Assembly: GCF_019396385.1 (NCBI RefSeq)
Contig: NZ_JAHKRN010000033.1
Location: forward strand, 1 to 64,000
Length of the DNA stretch: 64,000 bases
Direction: 5' to 3'
Source of the DNA: Nonomuraea harbinensis
Lineage (GTDB): Bacteria; Actinomycetota; Actinomycetes; Streptosporangiales; Streptosporangiaceae
The notes beneath the pieces were generated by a model, which saw only the letters and a list, made by a program, of their open reading frames with translations, ran no database searches and was not told the DNA's origin. Made by a program: the position numbers and the translations under genes. This document shows, piece by piece, positions 46,035 to 54,442 of the stretch. How positions within the stretch are numbered: the stretch's first letter is position 1; every line of letters starts with the position of its first letter.

Positions 46035-46106
46035 GCGGAAGTGGCTCAGGGGTAGAGCATCACCTTGCCAAGGTGAGGGTCGCGGGTTCGAATCCCGTCT
46101 TCCGCT
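46035..46106 (+). tRNA. tRNA-Gly (anticodon GCC), copy 1
   Basis: 72-nt cloverleaf with acceptor GCGGAAG/CTTCCGC, anticodon stem TCACC/GGTGA and loop TTGCCAA, T loop TTCGAAT. Identical in sequence to the copy at 46244. Confidence 0.96.
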
Positions 46107-46121
46107 CGGAGTTCAACTCCT

Positions 46122-46192
46122 GGTGGAGTGGCCGAGAGGCGAGGCAGCGGCCTGCAAAGCCGTCTACACGGGTTCAAATCCCGTCTCCACCT
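46122..46192 (+). tRNA. tRNA-Cys (anticodon GCA)
   Basis: 71-nt cloverleaf with acceptor GGTGGAG/CTCCACC, anticodon loop CTGCAAA and T loop TTCAAAT. Lies 15 bp after tRNA-Gly. Confidence 0.96.
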
Positions 46193-46203
46193 CGGCAGAT
46201 TCG

Positions 46204-46223
46204 GCGGATCTCACGAGATCCGC
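46204..46223 (+). terminator. Hairpin between tRNA-Cys and second tRNA-Gly
   Basis: GCGGATCT-CACG-AGATCCGC is a perfect 8-bp stem with a 4-base loop and no U-run. It may be a processing or attenuation hairpin rather than a full terminator. Confidence 0.4.
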
Positions 46224-46243
46224 TAAGGTAAGAGCAGTGCCAT

Positions 46244-46315
46244 GCGGAAGTGGCTCAGGGGTAGAGCATCACCTTGCCAAGGTGAGGGTCGCGGGTTCGA
46301 ATCCCGTCTTCCGCT
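46244..46315 (+). tRNA. tRNA-Gly (anticodon GCC), copy 2
   Basis: 72-nt exact duplicate of the copy at 46035-46106. Confidence 0.96.
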
Positions 46316-46334
46316 CTGAGTGACAACTCAATAC

Positions 46335-46406
46335 GGACGATTAGCTCAGCGGGAGAGCGCTTCCCTGACACGGAAGAGGTCACTGGTTCAATCCCAGTAT
46401 CGTCCA
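46335..46406 (+). tRNA. tRNA-Val (anticodon GAC)
   Basis: 72-nt cloverleaf with acceptor GGACGAT/ATCGTCC, anticodon stem CTTCC/GGAAG and loop CTGACAC, T loop TTCAATC. Last of the tRNA cluster. Confidence 0.95.
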
Positions 46407-46412
46407 CCCCAC

Positions 46413-46451
46413 AAAGCCCCAGATTCTGGCACCCGCCAGGTCTGGGGCTTT
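46413..46451 (+). terminator. Rho-independent terminator of the tRNA cluster
   Basis: An 11-bp perfect stem AAAGCCCCAGA / TCTGGGGCTTT with a short loop, ending in T residues, seven bases after tRNA-Val. Confidence 0.85.
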
Positions 46452-46621
46452 CTCGTTGCACCGGGCCAGGGCGAATCATCGAGCGGTCTTGACCTCAAGG
46501 GCATCCATCATCACGCTCTGTTTACCATTTGGCCGCTTCTGCGCAGATTATGTCACGCTGCGTGCATATAGCCACTCCGAGCGGGTAGCGCGCTGACATT
46601 GGCTCCTCGGAGGGGGAAACC

Positions 46622-47443
46622 GTGGACATCAACATAGGCCAGGGCATATCCGATGCCTGGCGAATGATCGCGACATTCGTACCAAGACTCATCGCGTTCC
46701 TGGTCATACTCATCATCGGCTGGATCGTGGCGAAGCTGCTGGAGAAGGTCGTCGACAAGGTTCTGGAGCGGGTCGGGTTCGACCGGGCCGTCCAGCGCAG
46801 TGGCGTGCAGAGGTGGCTGGAGCGCAGCCAGTACGACGCGAGCAGCCTGCTCGCCAGGATCGTCTTCTATGCGATCATCCTGGTCACCCTGCAGATCGCG
46901 TTCAGCGTGTTCGGGCCGAACCCGATCTCCGCGCTGCTGAACGCCGTGGTGGCGTGGCTGCCCATGGCGATCGTGGCCATCGTGATCATCGTGGTGGCCG
47001 GAGCGATCGCGAAGGCCGTCGGCGACATCATCAGGGGCGCGCTCGGCGGGCTGTCCTACGGCCGCCTGCTGGCCGTGGCCGCGGAAGTGTTCATCTGGGC
47101 GCTGGGTATCATCGCCGCGCTCAACCAGATCGGCGTGGCCACGGCGGTCACCACCCCGGTCCTGATCGCGGCGCTCGCCACAGTGGGCGCGATCGCGGCC
47201 ATCGGCGTCGGCGGCGGGCTCGTGCGGCCCATGCAGCAGCGGTGGGAGCGCTGGCTCAGCCGGATCGAGGAGGAGGCGCCGCAGGCCAGGGCGCACGCGG
47301 AGGCGTACCAGCAGGGGCGTGAGCACGCCCGTGCCATGACGCCCGAGGAGATGGCCGAGCGCGGCACGTCGGAGCAGCGGATCACGCCGCAGACCGGCAC
47401 CGGGACGGTCGGCTCCACCCGGCCGGACATCCGGGAGCCCTGA
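46622..47443 (+). CDS. CmpX/MscS-related membrane protein
   Basis: A 273-residue protein with four or five hydrophobic helices, including MIATFVPRLIAFLVILIIGW, the conserved TM-helix repeat of CmpX and small-channel-like proteins, then a charged C-terminal helix. It has the repeated DxxL-xxxxF amphipathic pattern of that family but lacks the MscS beta domain. CmpX in pseudomonads affects membrane stress signalling; the role here is unknown. The start codon GTG is preceded by GGAGGGGGAAACC. Confidence 0.75.
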   Translation: MDINIGQGISDAWRMIATFVPRLIAFLVILIIGWIVAKLLEKVVDKVLERVGFDRAVQRSGVQRWLERSQYDASSLLARIVFYAIILVTLQIAFSVFGPNPISALLNAVVAWLPMAIVAIVIIVVAGAIAKAVGDIIRGALGGLSYGRLLAVAAEVFIWALGIIAALNQIGVATAVTTPVLIAALATVGAIAAIGVGGGLVRPMQQRWERWLSRIEEEAPQARAHAEAYQQGREHARAMTPEEMAERGTSEQRITPQTGTGTVGSTRPDIREP

Positions 47444-47651
47444 CTCCCGCCGCCCTCCGGGACGATGCGGGGGCGGCCGGGCCGACTCGGCCCGGCCGCG
47501 ACCCCGCGTTCACCGGGGGCCGTGCTGGTCATAGGCGACGGACCCGCACCCGAAGGCTGAACGAGCTCATGGCAGAGGCGAGCGGGCGGTTCGAGATCCC
47601 GCCCACCGACCCCTCCGCATCACCAACAGGCGGAAAGGAGGTCTGGACGCT

Positions 47652-47735
47652 GTGACACGGCGCCGACCCTGGGCAGGGGAAAAGCAGAGCGAGCGCTTCC
47701 TGAGAGGTGGGTCAGATGTCCGAGCCCCAGCCTGA
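47652..47735 (+). CDS. Possible small ORF in a 272-bp gap
   Basis: A GTG start preceded by AAAGGAGG (47634-47641) opens a 27-codon Arg-rich frame ending at TGA and overlapping the start of the next gene. The ribosome site is strong but the peptide has no recognisable feature. Otherwise the 47444-47715 gap seems empty. Confidence 0.3.
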   Translation: MTRRRPWAGEKQSERFLRGGSDVRAPA

Positions 47736-47985
47736 CGTGGTTTCTTCAGAAGAACGAACTCATGCGCTCGAGGCCGAGCTGAACGCTCTCAGGGCCCGGG
47801 CCGACAAAGTCGACCAGCAGCTCCAGGCGTTGGCGGAGGCGAGTCTGGCCCTGGCCCGCGGCCTGGAGAGCCCGCCGGTGGAGGAGCCCGGGCAGCCGCA
47901 TGCGGAGCGGGCCGCACGACTCGCCCACGAGCTGCTGCTCGCGGCCGGCCTGGGCCGGAGGGGGAGCGAGGGCAGCGAGGGGTAG
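47716..47985 (+). CDS. Small coiled-coil hypothetical protein
   Basis: An 89-residue acidic protein; residues 12-50 form a heptad-type coiled coil (LEAELNALRARADKVDQQLQ). No membrane segment. It precedes the PRPP synthetase gene by 33 bp on the same strand. Function unknown. Confidence 0.6.
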   Translation: MSEPQPDVVSSEERTHALEAELNALRARADKVDQQLQALAEASLALARGLESPPVEEPGQPHAERAARLAHELLLAAGLGRRGSEGSEG

Positions 47986-48018
47986 GCGCCCCGCCAGGAG
48001 CGGAGGTGGACCACACCG

Positions 48019-48954
48019 ATGACACTGCAGATCGTGGCGGGAACGGCCAACCACGCGCTGGCCGGCTCCGTGGCCGGGATTCTCGGCATCGCGCCGGTCT
48101 CCGCGGCGGTGGAGCGATTTCCGGACGGAGAGCTCCGGCCCGTCGTGGGCGGGATGCGGGGTGCGGACGTCTATCTGGTTCAACCCACGAGCCCGCCGGT
48201 CAACGAACACGTGATGGAGTCGCTGTTGCTGATCGACGCCTGCCGTCGGGCGGGCGCGGCGCAGATCACCGCGGTCATGCCGTACTTCGGATACGCCCGT
48301 CAGGACCGTCGTGGCCGGTCCGGGCAGGCGATCGGAATCCGCGTCGTCGCGGACGCGCTCGCGTCGGCCGGGATGCGGCGTCTGATCGTGACGGATCCGC
48401 ACACGACCGCGCTGGAGGCGATCTGCGCTGTTCCGGTGGAGATGCTGACGGCCGTGCCGTCCCTCGCCCGCGTGCTGGGTGAGCAGGTGCCGGACGAGGC
48501 CGTGGTGGTGGCGCCTGATCTCGGCGCGGTCAAGCTGGCGGAGCATTACGGCGCTCTGCTGTCGTGTCCTGTGGCGGTGGTGCGCAAGACCAGGCTGAGC
48601 GGGACACGTGTGGTCGCCGAGGAACTGGTGGGGGATGTACGGGATCGTCCGGTGGTCATCGTCGACGACATGATCAGTACGGGCGGCACCATCGAGGCTG
48701 CCGCGGAGGTGGTGGCCGGCCACGGTGCCGCGCCGGAGATCGTGGTGGTGGCGACGCACGGGTTGTTCGTGGCATCGGCGGCCGAGCGCCTCAACCGTGG
48801 CATGATCCGGCGGATCCTGGTCACCGACACCGTCGCGCAGCGGCCCGACTCGGGGATGCCGCTTGATGTGTGCTCGGTGGCGCCGCTCCTGGCCGATGCC
48901 ATCGGGCGCCTGTACCGGAACGAGCCGCTGGACCAGCTGCCGGCGCGGGCATGA
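48019..48954 (+). CDS. Ribose-phosphate pyrophosphokinase paralog
   Basis: A 311-residue PRPP synthetase. It has ERFPDGELRP, the flexible loop PYFGYARQDRR, DPHTTALEAI in place of the usual DLHAxQIQGFF, and the PRPP-binding VVIVDDMISTGGTI. It makes PRPP from ribose-5-phosphate and ATP. The altered ATP region, and the absence of glmU or 50S-L25 neighbours, suggest a secondary isozyme rather than the housekeeping Prs. Ends before the convergent small gene at 48971. Confidence 0.88.
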   Translation: MTLQIVAGTANHALAGSVAGILGIAPVSAAVERFPDGELRPVVGGMRGADVYLVQPTSPPVNEHVMESLLLIDACRRAGAAQITAVMPYFGYARQDRRGRSGQAIGIRVVADALASAGMRRLIVTDPHTTALEAICAVPVEMLTAVPSLARVLGEQVPDEAVVVAPDLGAVKLAEHYGALLSCPVAVVRKTRLSGTRVVAEELVGDVRDRPVVIVDDMISTGGTIEAAAEVVAGHGAAPEIVVVATHGLFVASAAERLNRGMIRRILVTDTVAQRPDSGMPLDVCSVAPLLADAIGRLYRNEPLDQLPARA

Positions 48955-48970
48955 CGGGCCCGCGGACGGC

Positions 48971-49300
48971 CTAGGCGGGGAGGTCGCCGGTGAGGAAGCC
49001 GTGCCGGTGGGCGAGCCAGCACGCGGCCGTCAGGCGGAGCGCCGGAGGGTCGGGCAGGCCGTCGTAGAACCAGCCCCACTCGCGCAGTCCGTCCAGGAAG
49101 CCCAGCACGTAGTCGCCCAGGATCTCGGGGTCGAGCGGGATCGTGTCCCGCAGGATCGCGGCGTGCTGGTCCACCGCGGCGACCAGCGCGGGGTCGGTGG
49201 CCATCCTGGCGAGCTGGTCCTGGCCCAGCTCCCCCATCACCCACTGCAGGGGCGCAGCCGCCCACCCATCCTCGAAATGCACCTTTAAACCATAAACCAC
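48971..49300 (-). CDS. Small protein at the end of the pca operon
   Basis: A 109-residue acidic, Trp-rich, helical protein that begins 12 bp after the pcaDC stop on the same strand, so it is probably the last gene of that operon. The pattern VAAVDQHAAILRDT and a Gly-Trp/Phe C-terminal part recall the DUF6401 family seen in actinomycetes, but I hold this assignment with low confidence. Catalytic residues are not apparent. Confidence 0.55.
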   Translation of the reverse strand: MVYGLKVHFEDGWAAAPLQWVMGELGQDQLARMATDPALVAAVDQHAAILRDTIPLDPEILGDYVLGFLDGLREWGWFYDGLPDPPALRLTAACWLAHRHGFLTGDLPA

Positions 49301-49312
49301 CCCAAAACCCTT

Positions 49313-50446
49313 TTACCCTTCGGCGTCGATGTCCGCGAGCGTGCGCTGCGCCACCGCGAAGGCCGAGTTGGCCGCCGGGACCCCGCAGTAGACGGCGGTC
49401 TGCAGCAGCACCTCCTTGATCTCCTCGCGGGTGAGACCGTTCCGCAGAGCCGCCCGTACGTGCATCGCGAGCTCTTCCATGTGACCGCGCGCCACCAGCG
49501 CGGTGAGCGTGGCGACGCTGCGGGCGCGCCGGTCGAGGCCGGGACGGTTCCAGATCTCGTCCCAGGCGTAGCGGGTGATGAGATCCTGGAAGTCGCGGGT
49601 GAAGTCGGTGATGGCGGCGTTGGCCCGGTCGACGTGCGCGCCGCCGAGCACCTCGCGCCGGGTCCGCATCCCGTCGGCCCGGCTCTCCCCCGCGGCCTTG
49701 CCCGCGCCCGCCGGCCAGGTGTCGGAGAGGTGGCGCAGGATCGCGGCCGTCGCCGGGACCGGACGCTGGACGGTCGCCAGGTGCGAGGCCGCCGGGATGG
49801 CCGCGAGCAGGGCGCCCGGGATGCCGGTGGTCAGGGTGAGCGCGTGCTCCAGCGGCGTCGCCGGGTCGTCGGCCCCCGCTATGATCAGCGCGGGCGCGGC
49901 GATCTCCGGCAGCCCGGTCCTCAGGTCGTAACCGGCCAGCGCCTCGCAGCAGGCGGCGTAGGACTCGTCGTCGACCTGGCCGAGCATGTCGATGACCCAG
50001 CCTCCGTCGTACCCGTCGGTGAACCAGCGTGAGGCCAGCACGGGCCCGAGCGACCGCACGCCCGCGTTCCGTACCTGTGCCGCCCGCTCCCGCCAGGGGC
50101 CCGGCTCGCCGAACCTGGCGGACGAGCAGCACATGATCAGGCTCCGCACCCGCTCCGGCGCCCTGAGCGCGGCGGTCGCGGCGACCGCGCCGCCGACCGA
50201 GATCCCGCCGATGGCGAAGTACGGCTCGTCCACGAGGTCGAGCACGGCCAGGGCCAGGTCGTCGAGTGTGAACCCGCCGGCCGCGGGCGAGCCGCCGTGC
50301 CCCGGCAGGTCGTACCGGAGCACCCGCCACCGGTCGGTCAGCGCCGGCAGCTGCGGCTTCCAGACGTCCAGGGTGGTGCCCAGCGACGGGCCGAGCACGA
50401 GCAGCGGCCCGCCGGCGGGGCCGTCGACGCGATGATGGAGCTTCAC
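49313..50446 (-). CDS. pcaDC: Fused 3-oxoadipate enol-lactonase / 4-carboxymuconolactone decarboxylase
   Basis: A 377-residue fusion. The N-terminal alpha/beta hydrolase (about 1-245) has GGISVGGAVAA with the nucleophilic Ser; the C-terminal AhpD-fold decarboxylase (about 260-377) has RARSVATLTALVARGHMEELAMHV. It carries out two consecutive steps of the protocatechuate branch. The GTG at 50446 overlaps the pcaB stop (GTGA). PcaD-PcaC fusions are usual in actinomycetes. Confidence 0.93.
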   Translation of the reverse strand: MKLHHRVDGPAGGPLLVLGPSLGTTLDVWKPQLPALTDRWRVLRYDLPGHGGSPAAGGFTLDDLALAVLDLVDEPYFAIGGISVGGAVAATAALRAPERVRSLIMCCSSARFGEPGPWRERAAQVRNAGVRSLGPVLASRWFTDGYDGGWVIDMLGQVDDESYAACCEALAGYDLRTGLPEIAAPALIIAGADDPATPLEHALTLTTGIPGALLAAIPAASHLATVQRPVPATAAILRHLSDTWPAGAGKAAGESRADGMRTRREVLGGAHVDRANAAITDFTRDFQDLITRYAWDEIWNRPGLDRRARSVATLTALVARGHMEELAMHVRAALRNGLTREEIKEVLLQTAVYCGVPAANSAFAVAQRTLADIDAEG

Positions 50447-52044
50447 TGGTGTCCTTCTCTGTCTCGGTACGCGGCCAGGACTCGGTCGGTGAGGGCCGGG
50501 GCCGCGCCCAGGTAGCCGGACGGGTCCAGCAGGTCGGCGGGGGCGTCGAGGGGGCCGTCCCGGCGGAGCGTCCCGGTGAGCGCGTCCCGGCCGAGGTGGG
50601 CGGCCAGGCGTTCGGAGACGATGCGGCCGCCGGTGAGCCCGGCGTTGGCGCGCATCTGGCCCGGGAAGACCTGGAGGCCGGCGGTCAGTTCCGCGGCGGT
50701 CTCCGCGGCGCCGCCGGTCAGCCGCAGGCACTCGCGGAGCGGGCTCCACTCGGCCTGCCAGGCGCCCGCCGCGCGTTCGTGCTCCCCCACCTGGGCCAGC
50801 GCCTGCGCGTAGACGGGGACCTGGAGCGAGGCGGCGCGGATCAGGACGGACAGGGCGGGGTTGCGCTTGTGCGGCATGGCGGACGAGCCGCCCGGTGACG
50901 CCTCGGCCACCTCGCCGACCTCGGTCTGCGACATGAGCACGACGTCGGCGGCGATCTTGCCGAGCGCCGTCGACACCCCGGCCAGCGCCGCGCCCAGGTC
51001 GGCGACGACCGACCGTTCGGCGTGCCACGGGATCTCGGGCGCGACCAGCCCGGTCTCCTGGGCGAACAACTCGACGACGCGCAGGGCCCGTTCCCCTGCC
51101 GAAGGCGGGTGTCCACCGACGCCAGAGGCCGCCCGCCCTTCACGCGTACGACCTTCGCCGGGCTGGTGTGGAGTGGGAGAGGGTGTCTCTGCGGCTCCCG
51201 CTCCTTCGGGAGACTGGGCGCTCGTGGGAGGGCCTTCGGCGGCTTCGGTGAGGGCGGAGAGGGTGCCGGCGGCGCCGCCGAGCTGGGCGGGGAGGGGGAC
51301 GGCCGCCAGGCGGTCGCGGGCGCGCAGGACGCCTGCCAGCCAGGTGGCCGCCTTCAGGCCGAAGGTGGTGGGGACGGCCTGCTGGCCCAGCGTGCGGGCG
51401 GCCATCACCGTGGTGCGGTGCCGCTCCGCCAGGCCGGCCAGGGACGCCGCGACGGCGTCGAGGTCGGCGAGGATGGCTTCGGACGCCCGGCGGGCGACCA
51501 GCATCGCGGCGGTGTCCAGGATGTCCTGGCTGGTGGCGCCCAGGTGCACATGGGAGGCCGCCGCGGCGGCGGCCACGCGCAGGTCGGACACCAGCGGCAC
51601 GACGGGGTTGGCCGACCGGCGGGCGCGTCGGGCCAGGGCGGGCACGTCCACGTCCAGCTCCGCCGCCGCGCGGCCGATCAGCGCCGCCGCCTCCTCCGGC
51701 ACCAGGCCCGCCCGCGCCTGCGCTCGGGTCAAGGCCGCCTCGGCGTCCAGCATCGCCCGTACCCAGGCCTGGTCGGACGTCAGCTCCTCGACGCGGACGC
51801 CCGCACGCACCGGCGCCAGAAGCCCGCTATCGAGCGCCCCGGAACCCTCTCCGGAGCCGCCCGCGACGGCGGCGGTCCCCCAGGAGGCGGCACCAGAACC
51901 CCCGGACGCGCCCGCTGCCGCACCGCCGGAACCTCCGGAAGCGGCGCCAGAACCTCGGGACGCGCCCGCTGCCGCGCCACCGGAGCCCCCGGAGGGAGCG
52001 CCGGAACCCCCCGACGCGCTGTCGGGGGTGTCGTCAGAAGTCAA
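50443..52044 (-). CDS. pcaB: 3-carboxy-cis,cis-muconate cycloisomerase with low-complexity insertions
   Basis: A 533-residue fumarase/aspartase-superfamily enzyme. HLGATSQDILDTA, TLGQQAVPTTFGLK and SSAMPHKRNP are the three family signatures. It is longer than the usual ~450 because of an N-terminal Gly/Ser/Ala repeat (about residues 8-68, units like SGGSGGAAAGA) and a Pro/Glu/Gly-rich insert near residues 275-325 before ALRVVELFAQETGL. The TTG at 52044, inside the pcaG 3' end, is taken as start because it follows GGGGAG. The catalytic core looks intact. Confidence 0.88.
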   Translation of the reverse strand: MTSDDTPDSASGGSGAPSGGSGGAAAGASRGSGAASGGSGGAAAGASGGSGAASWGTAAVAGGSGEGSGALDSGLLAPVRAGVRVEELTSDQAWVRAMLDAEAALTRAQARAGLVPEEAAALIGRAAAELDVDVPALARRARRSANPVVPLVSDLRVAAAAAASHVHLGATSQDILDTAAMLVARRASEAILADLDAVAASLAGLAERHRTTVMAARTLGQQAVPTTFGLKAATWLAGVLRARDRLAAVPLPAQLGGAAGTLSALTEAAEGPPTSAQSPEGAGAAETPSPTPHQPGEGRTREGRAASGVGGHPPSAGERALRVVELFAQETGLVAPEIPWHAERSVVADLGAALAGVSTALGKIAADVVLMSQTEVGEVAEASPGGSSAMPHKRNPALSVLIRAASLQVPVYAQALAQVGEHERAAGAWQAEWSPLRECLRLTGGAAETAAELTAGLQVFPGQMRANAGLTGGRIVSERLAAHLGRDALTGTLRRDGPLDAPADLLDPSGYLGAAPALTDRVLAAYRDREGHQ

Positions 52045-52525
52045 GGAACACCGTCTCCCCTTCGCCCTGCAGGCGTACGTCGAACTCGTAGGTGTCCCCC
52101 TTCCCCGTCGCGAGGAGTGTCGCACGCCTGGCCGGGTCGAGTCCGTCCAGCAGCGGGTCAGGAAGGTCCTCCAGGTACACGCGGGTCAGGACGGAGCGCA
52201 GCAGGCCGCGGGCGAAGATCTGCAAGGAGAGGTACGGCCCGGAGGGACGGATGGTTCGAAAGCGGTAGCGGCCGTCGGGATCGGTGGCGCAGCGGCCGAA
52301 TCCGGACACGCCGCCGTCGCCGCGGCGGAGCGCGCCCCGGTCGCCGGTGCGGCCGAGCCACAGCTCCAGCAGCGCGTCAGGGACCGGCTCGCCGGCGCCG
52401 TCCCAGACGCGGCCGGTGAGCGTGATCGCCTCCGGGTGCCGCTCGGGGACGAGCTCCCAGTCGTGCTCGTACGGGAGCGCGTGCGCGAAGAAGGGGCCGA
52501 CGGTCTGCGAGGGGGTCGCGGGCAT
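52034..52525 (-). CDS. pcaG: Protocatechuate 3,4-dioxygenase alpha subunit
   Basis: A 163-residue subunit. The N-terminus TPSQTVGPFFAHALPY is the PcaG signature, and the beta-sandwich has DPDGRYRFRTIRPSGPY. The alpha subunit lacks the iron ligands, which PcaH provides. The ATG overlaps the pcaH stop (TGATG). Confidence 0.93.
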   Translation of the reverse strand: MPATPSQTVGPFFAHALPYEHDWELVPERHPEAITLTGRVWDGAGEPVPDALLELWLGRTGDRGALRRGDGGVSGFGRCATDPDGRYRFRTIRPSGPYLSLQIFARGLLRSVLTRVYLEDLPDPLLDGLDPARRATLLATGKGDTYEFDVRLQGEGETVFLDF

Positions 52526-53190
52526 CAGGACTCCATGGGGGTACGGCCGAGGACGACGTCGAAGGTGTAGCCGAGCGCCCACTCGGGCTGGGTGACGTCG
52601 TGCGCGTACGAGGACACGAGCCGCTGGCGGGCCGCCTCGTCCGGGATGGACTGCATGATCGGGTCGAACGGCATGAGCGGGTCGCCGGGGAAGTACATCT
52701 GGGTGACGAGCCGCTGGGTGAAGGCGGTGCCGAACACCGAGAAGTGGATGTGGGCGGGCCGCCAGGCGTTCGGGTGGTTGCGCCACGGGTACGCGCCCGG
52801 CTTGATCGTGACGAACCGGTAGCGGCCCTCGTCGTCGGTGAGGCAGCGGCCGGCGCCGGTGAAGTTCGGGTCGAGCGGCGCCGGGTGCTGGTCGCCCGCG
52901 TGCGCGTACCGTCCGGCGGAGTTGGCCTGCCAGACCTCCACGAGCGTGCCGCGGACCGGGCGTCCGCCGTCGTCCAGGATGCGGCCGGTGACGATGATCC
53001 GCTCACCGATCGGCTCGCCGGCGTGCTGCCGGGTCAGGTCGGCGTCCAGGGAGCCGACCTCGTCGTGCCCGAAGACGGGGCTGCTCAGCTCGATCGCGTC
53101 GGGGTCGGCCTTGAACGCCACCGGGGGCCGCGACGGGGCGCGCAGCACGGTGCTCTGGTAGCCGGGATACAGGTAGGGCGGATGAGTCAT
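52525..53190 (-). CDS. pcaH: Protocatechuate 3,4-dioxygenase beta subunit
   Basis: A 221-residue iron-binding subunit that opens the ring of protocatechuate. Iron-site residues lie in the NSAGRYAH segment, in FVTIKPGAYPWRNHPNAWRP (Tyr) and in AHIHFSVFG (His pair). The start at 53190 follows GAAGGACAG. 14 bp after pobA. Confidence 0.95.
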   Translation of the reverse strand: MTHPPYLYPGYQSTVLRAPSRPPVAFKADPDAIELSSPVFGHDEVGSLDADLTRQHAGEPIGERIIVTGRILDDGGRPVRGTLVEVWQANSAGRYAHAGDQHPAPLDPNFTGAGRCLTDDEGRYRFVTIKPGAYPWRNHPNAWRPAHIHFSVFGTAFTQRLVTQMYFPGDPLMPFDPIMQSIPDEAARQRLVSSYAHDVTQPEWALGYTFDVVLGRTPMES

Positions 53191-53204
53191 GGTCTGTCCT
53201 TCGG

Positions 53205-54362
53205 TCACCATTCGTAGCCGACGTAGTTCTCCGCCAAGGTGGTCGCCGCCGCCTCGGACGAGGTCACGTAGTCCAGGTAGGAGAGCTGCAGCCGCCGCCC
53301 GTAGGCGTCGTCGGAGTCGAACGTGTGCAGCAGCGTCGTCATCCACCAGGAGAAGTGCTGGGCCCGCCAGACCCGCTTGAGGCAGGCGGCGGAGTAGCCG
53401 TCGAGCAGTTCGGCCGAGCCGTCCTCGAAGTACGCCGCCAGCGCCTCGGTCAGCACGCGCACGTCGGCGACGGCCAGGTTGAGGCCCTTGGCGCCGGTGG
53501 GCGGCACGATGTGGGCGGCGTCGCCGGCCAGGTAGAGCCTGCCGTACTGCATGGGCTCCACGACGAAGGAGCGCATCGGCGTGACGCCCTTCTCCACGAT
53601 CTCGCCGGTGGTGAGGGTGAAGCCGGGCACGGTCTCCAGGCGGGCCTTCAGCTCGTCCCAGACGCGCCCATCGGGCCAGTCTTCGACGTCGGCGTCCGGC
53701 GGCACCTGCAGATAGAAGCGGCTCACCGTGGGCGAGCGCATGCTGTGCAGGGCGAAGCCGCGCTCGTTGCGCGCGTAGATGAGTTCCTCGGACGAGGGCG
53801 CGACGTTGGCGAGGATGCCGAGCCAGGCGAACGGGTACTCGCGCTCGTACGCGGTCAGCACGCCCTCGGGCACGGCCGGTCTGGACACGCCGTGGAAGCC
53901 GTCGCAGCCGGCGATCACGTCGCAGTCGAGCCGCTCGCCGCCGAAGGTCAGGTAGGGCCGGTCCTCCAGGGAGTGCAGCGCCACGTCCTCGACCTCGAAC
54001 CGGATGTCGCCGCCCGCCTCCAGCCTGGCGGCGATGAGGTCCTTGACCACTTCCTGCTGCCCGTACACGGTGATGGCCCGGCCGGGCACCAGCTTCTCGA
54101 ACGGGACGCGGTGTCCCGCGCCGCCGTACCTGAGCTCGATGCCGTGGTGCGGCAGCCCCTCCCGGAGCATCCGCCCGCCGACGCCCGCCTCGACGAGCGT
54201 GTCCACCGTGCCCTGCTCCAGCACCCCGGCGCGGACGCGCCGCTCGACGTAGTCGCGGCTACGCCTCTCCAGCACCACCGAGGAGATGCCGCGCAGGTGG
54301 AGCAGGTGAGACAGGAGCAGGCCGGCGGGGCCGGCTCCGATGATCCCTACCTGAGTCCGCAT
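53205..54362 (-). CDS. pobA: 4-hydroxybenzoate 3-monooxygenase
   Basis: A 385-residue class A flavoprotein hydroxylase. GIIGAGPAGLLLSHLLHLRG binds FAD; the DG motif is CDVIAGCDGFHGVSR; GRLYLAGDAAHIVPPTGAKG is the second FAD motif. It converts 4-hydroxybenzoate to protocatechuate. First gene of the pca operon, with the promoter facing the IclR gene. Confidence 0.95.
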   Translation of the reverse strand: MRTQVGIIGAGPAGLLLSHLLHLRGISSVVLERRSRDYVERRVRAGVLEQGTVDTLVEAGVGGRMLREGLPHHGIELRYGGAGHRVPFEKLVPGRAITVYGQQEVVKDLIAARLEAGGDIRFEVEDVALHSLEDRPYLTFGGERLDCDVIAGCDGFHGVSRPAVPEGVLTAYEREYPFAWLGILANVAPSSEELIYARNERGFALHSMRSPTVSRFYLQVPPDADVEDWPDGRVWDELKARLETVPGFTLTTGEIVEKGVTPMRSFVVEPMQYGRLYLAGDAAHIVPPTGAKGLNLAVADVRVLTEALAAYFEDGSAELLDGYSAACLKRVWRAQHFSWWMTTLLHTFDSDDAYGRRLQLSYLDYVTSSEAAATTLAENYVGYEW

Positions 54363-54405
54363 GCGGAAAGCATCCTGCCTTCCCGCCCCGCGGATCGAGG
54401 GGGCG

Positions 54406-54422
54406 CTTCCACTGAGCGGAAG
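54406..54422. promoter_or_regulatory. Probable IclR operator between pobA and the regulator
   Basis: CTTCC-N7-GGAAG lies in the 80-bp divergent gap, 21 bp before the regulator start. IclR proteins usually bind such short palindromes; inferred. Confidence 0.5.
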
Positions 54423-54442
54423 AATCCTGCGAGGATGGGCGC

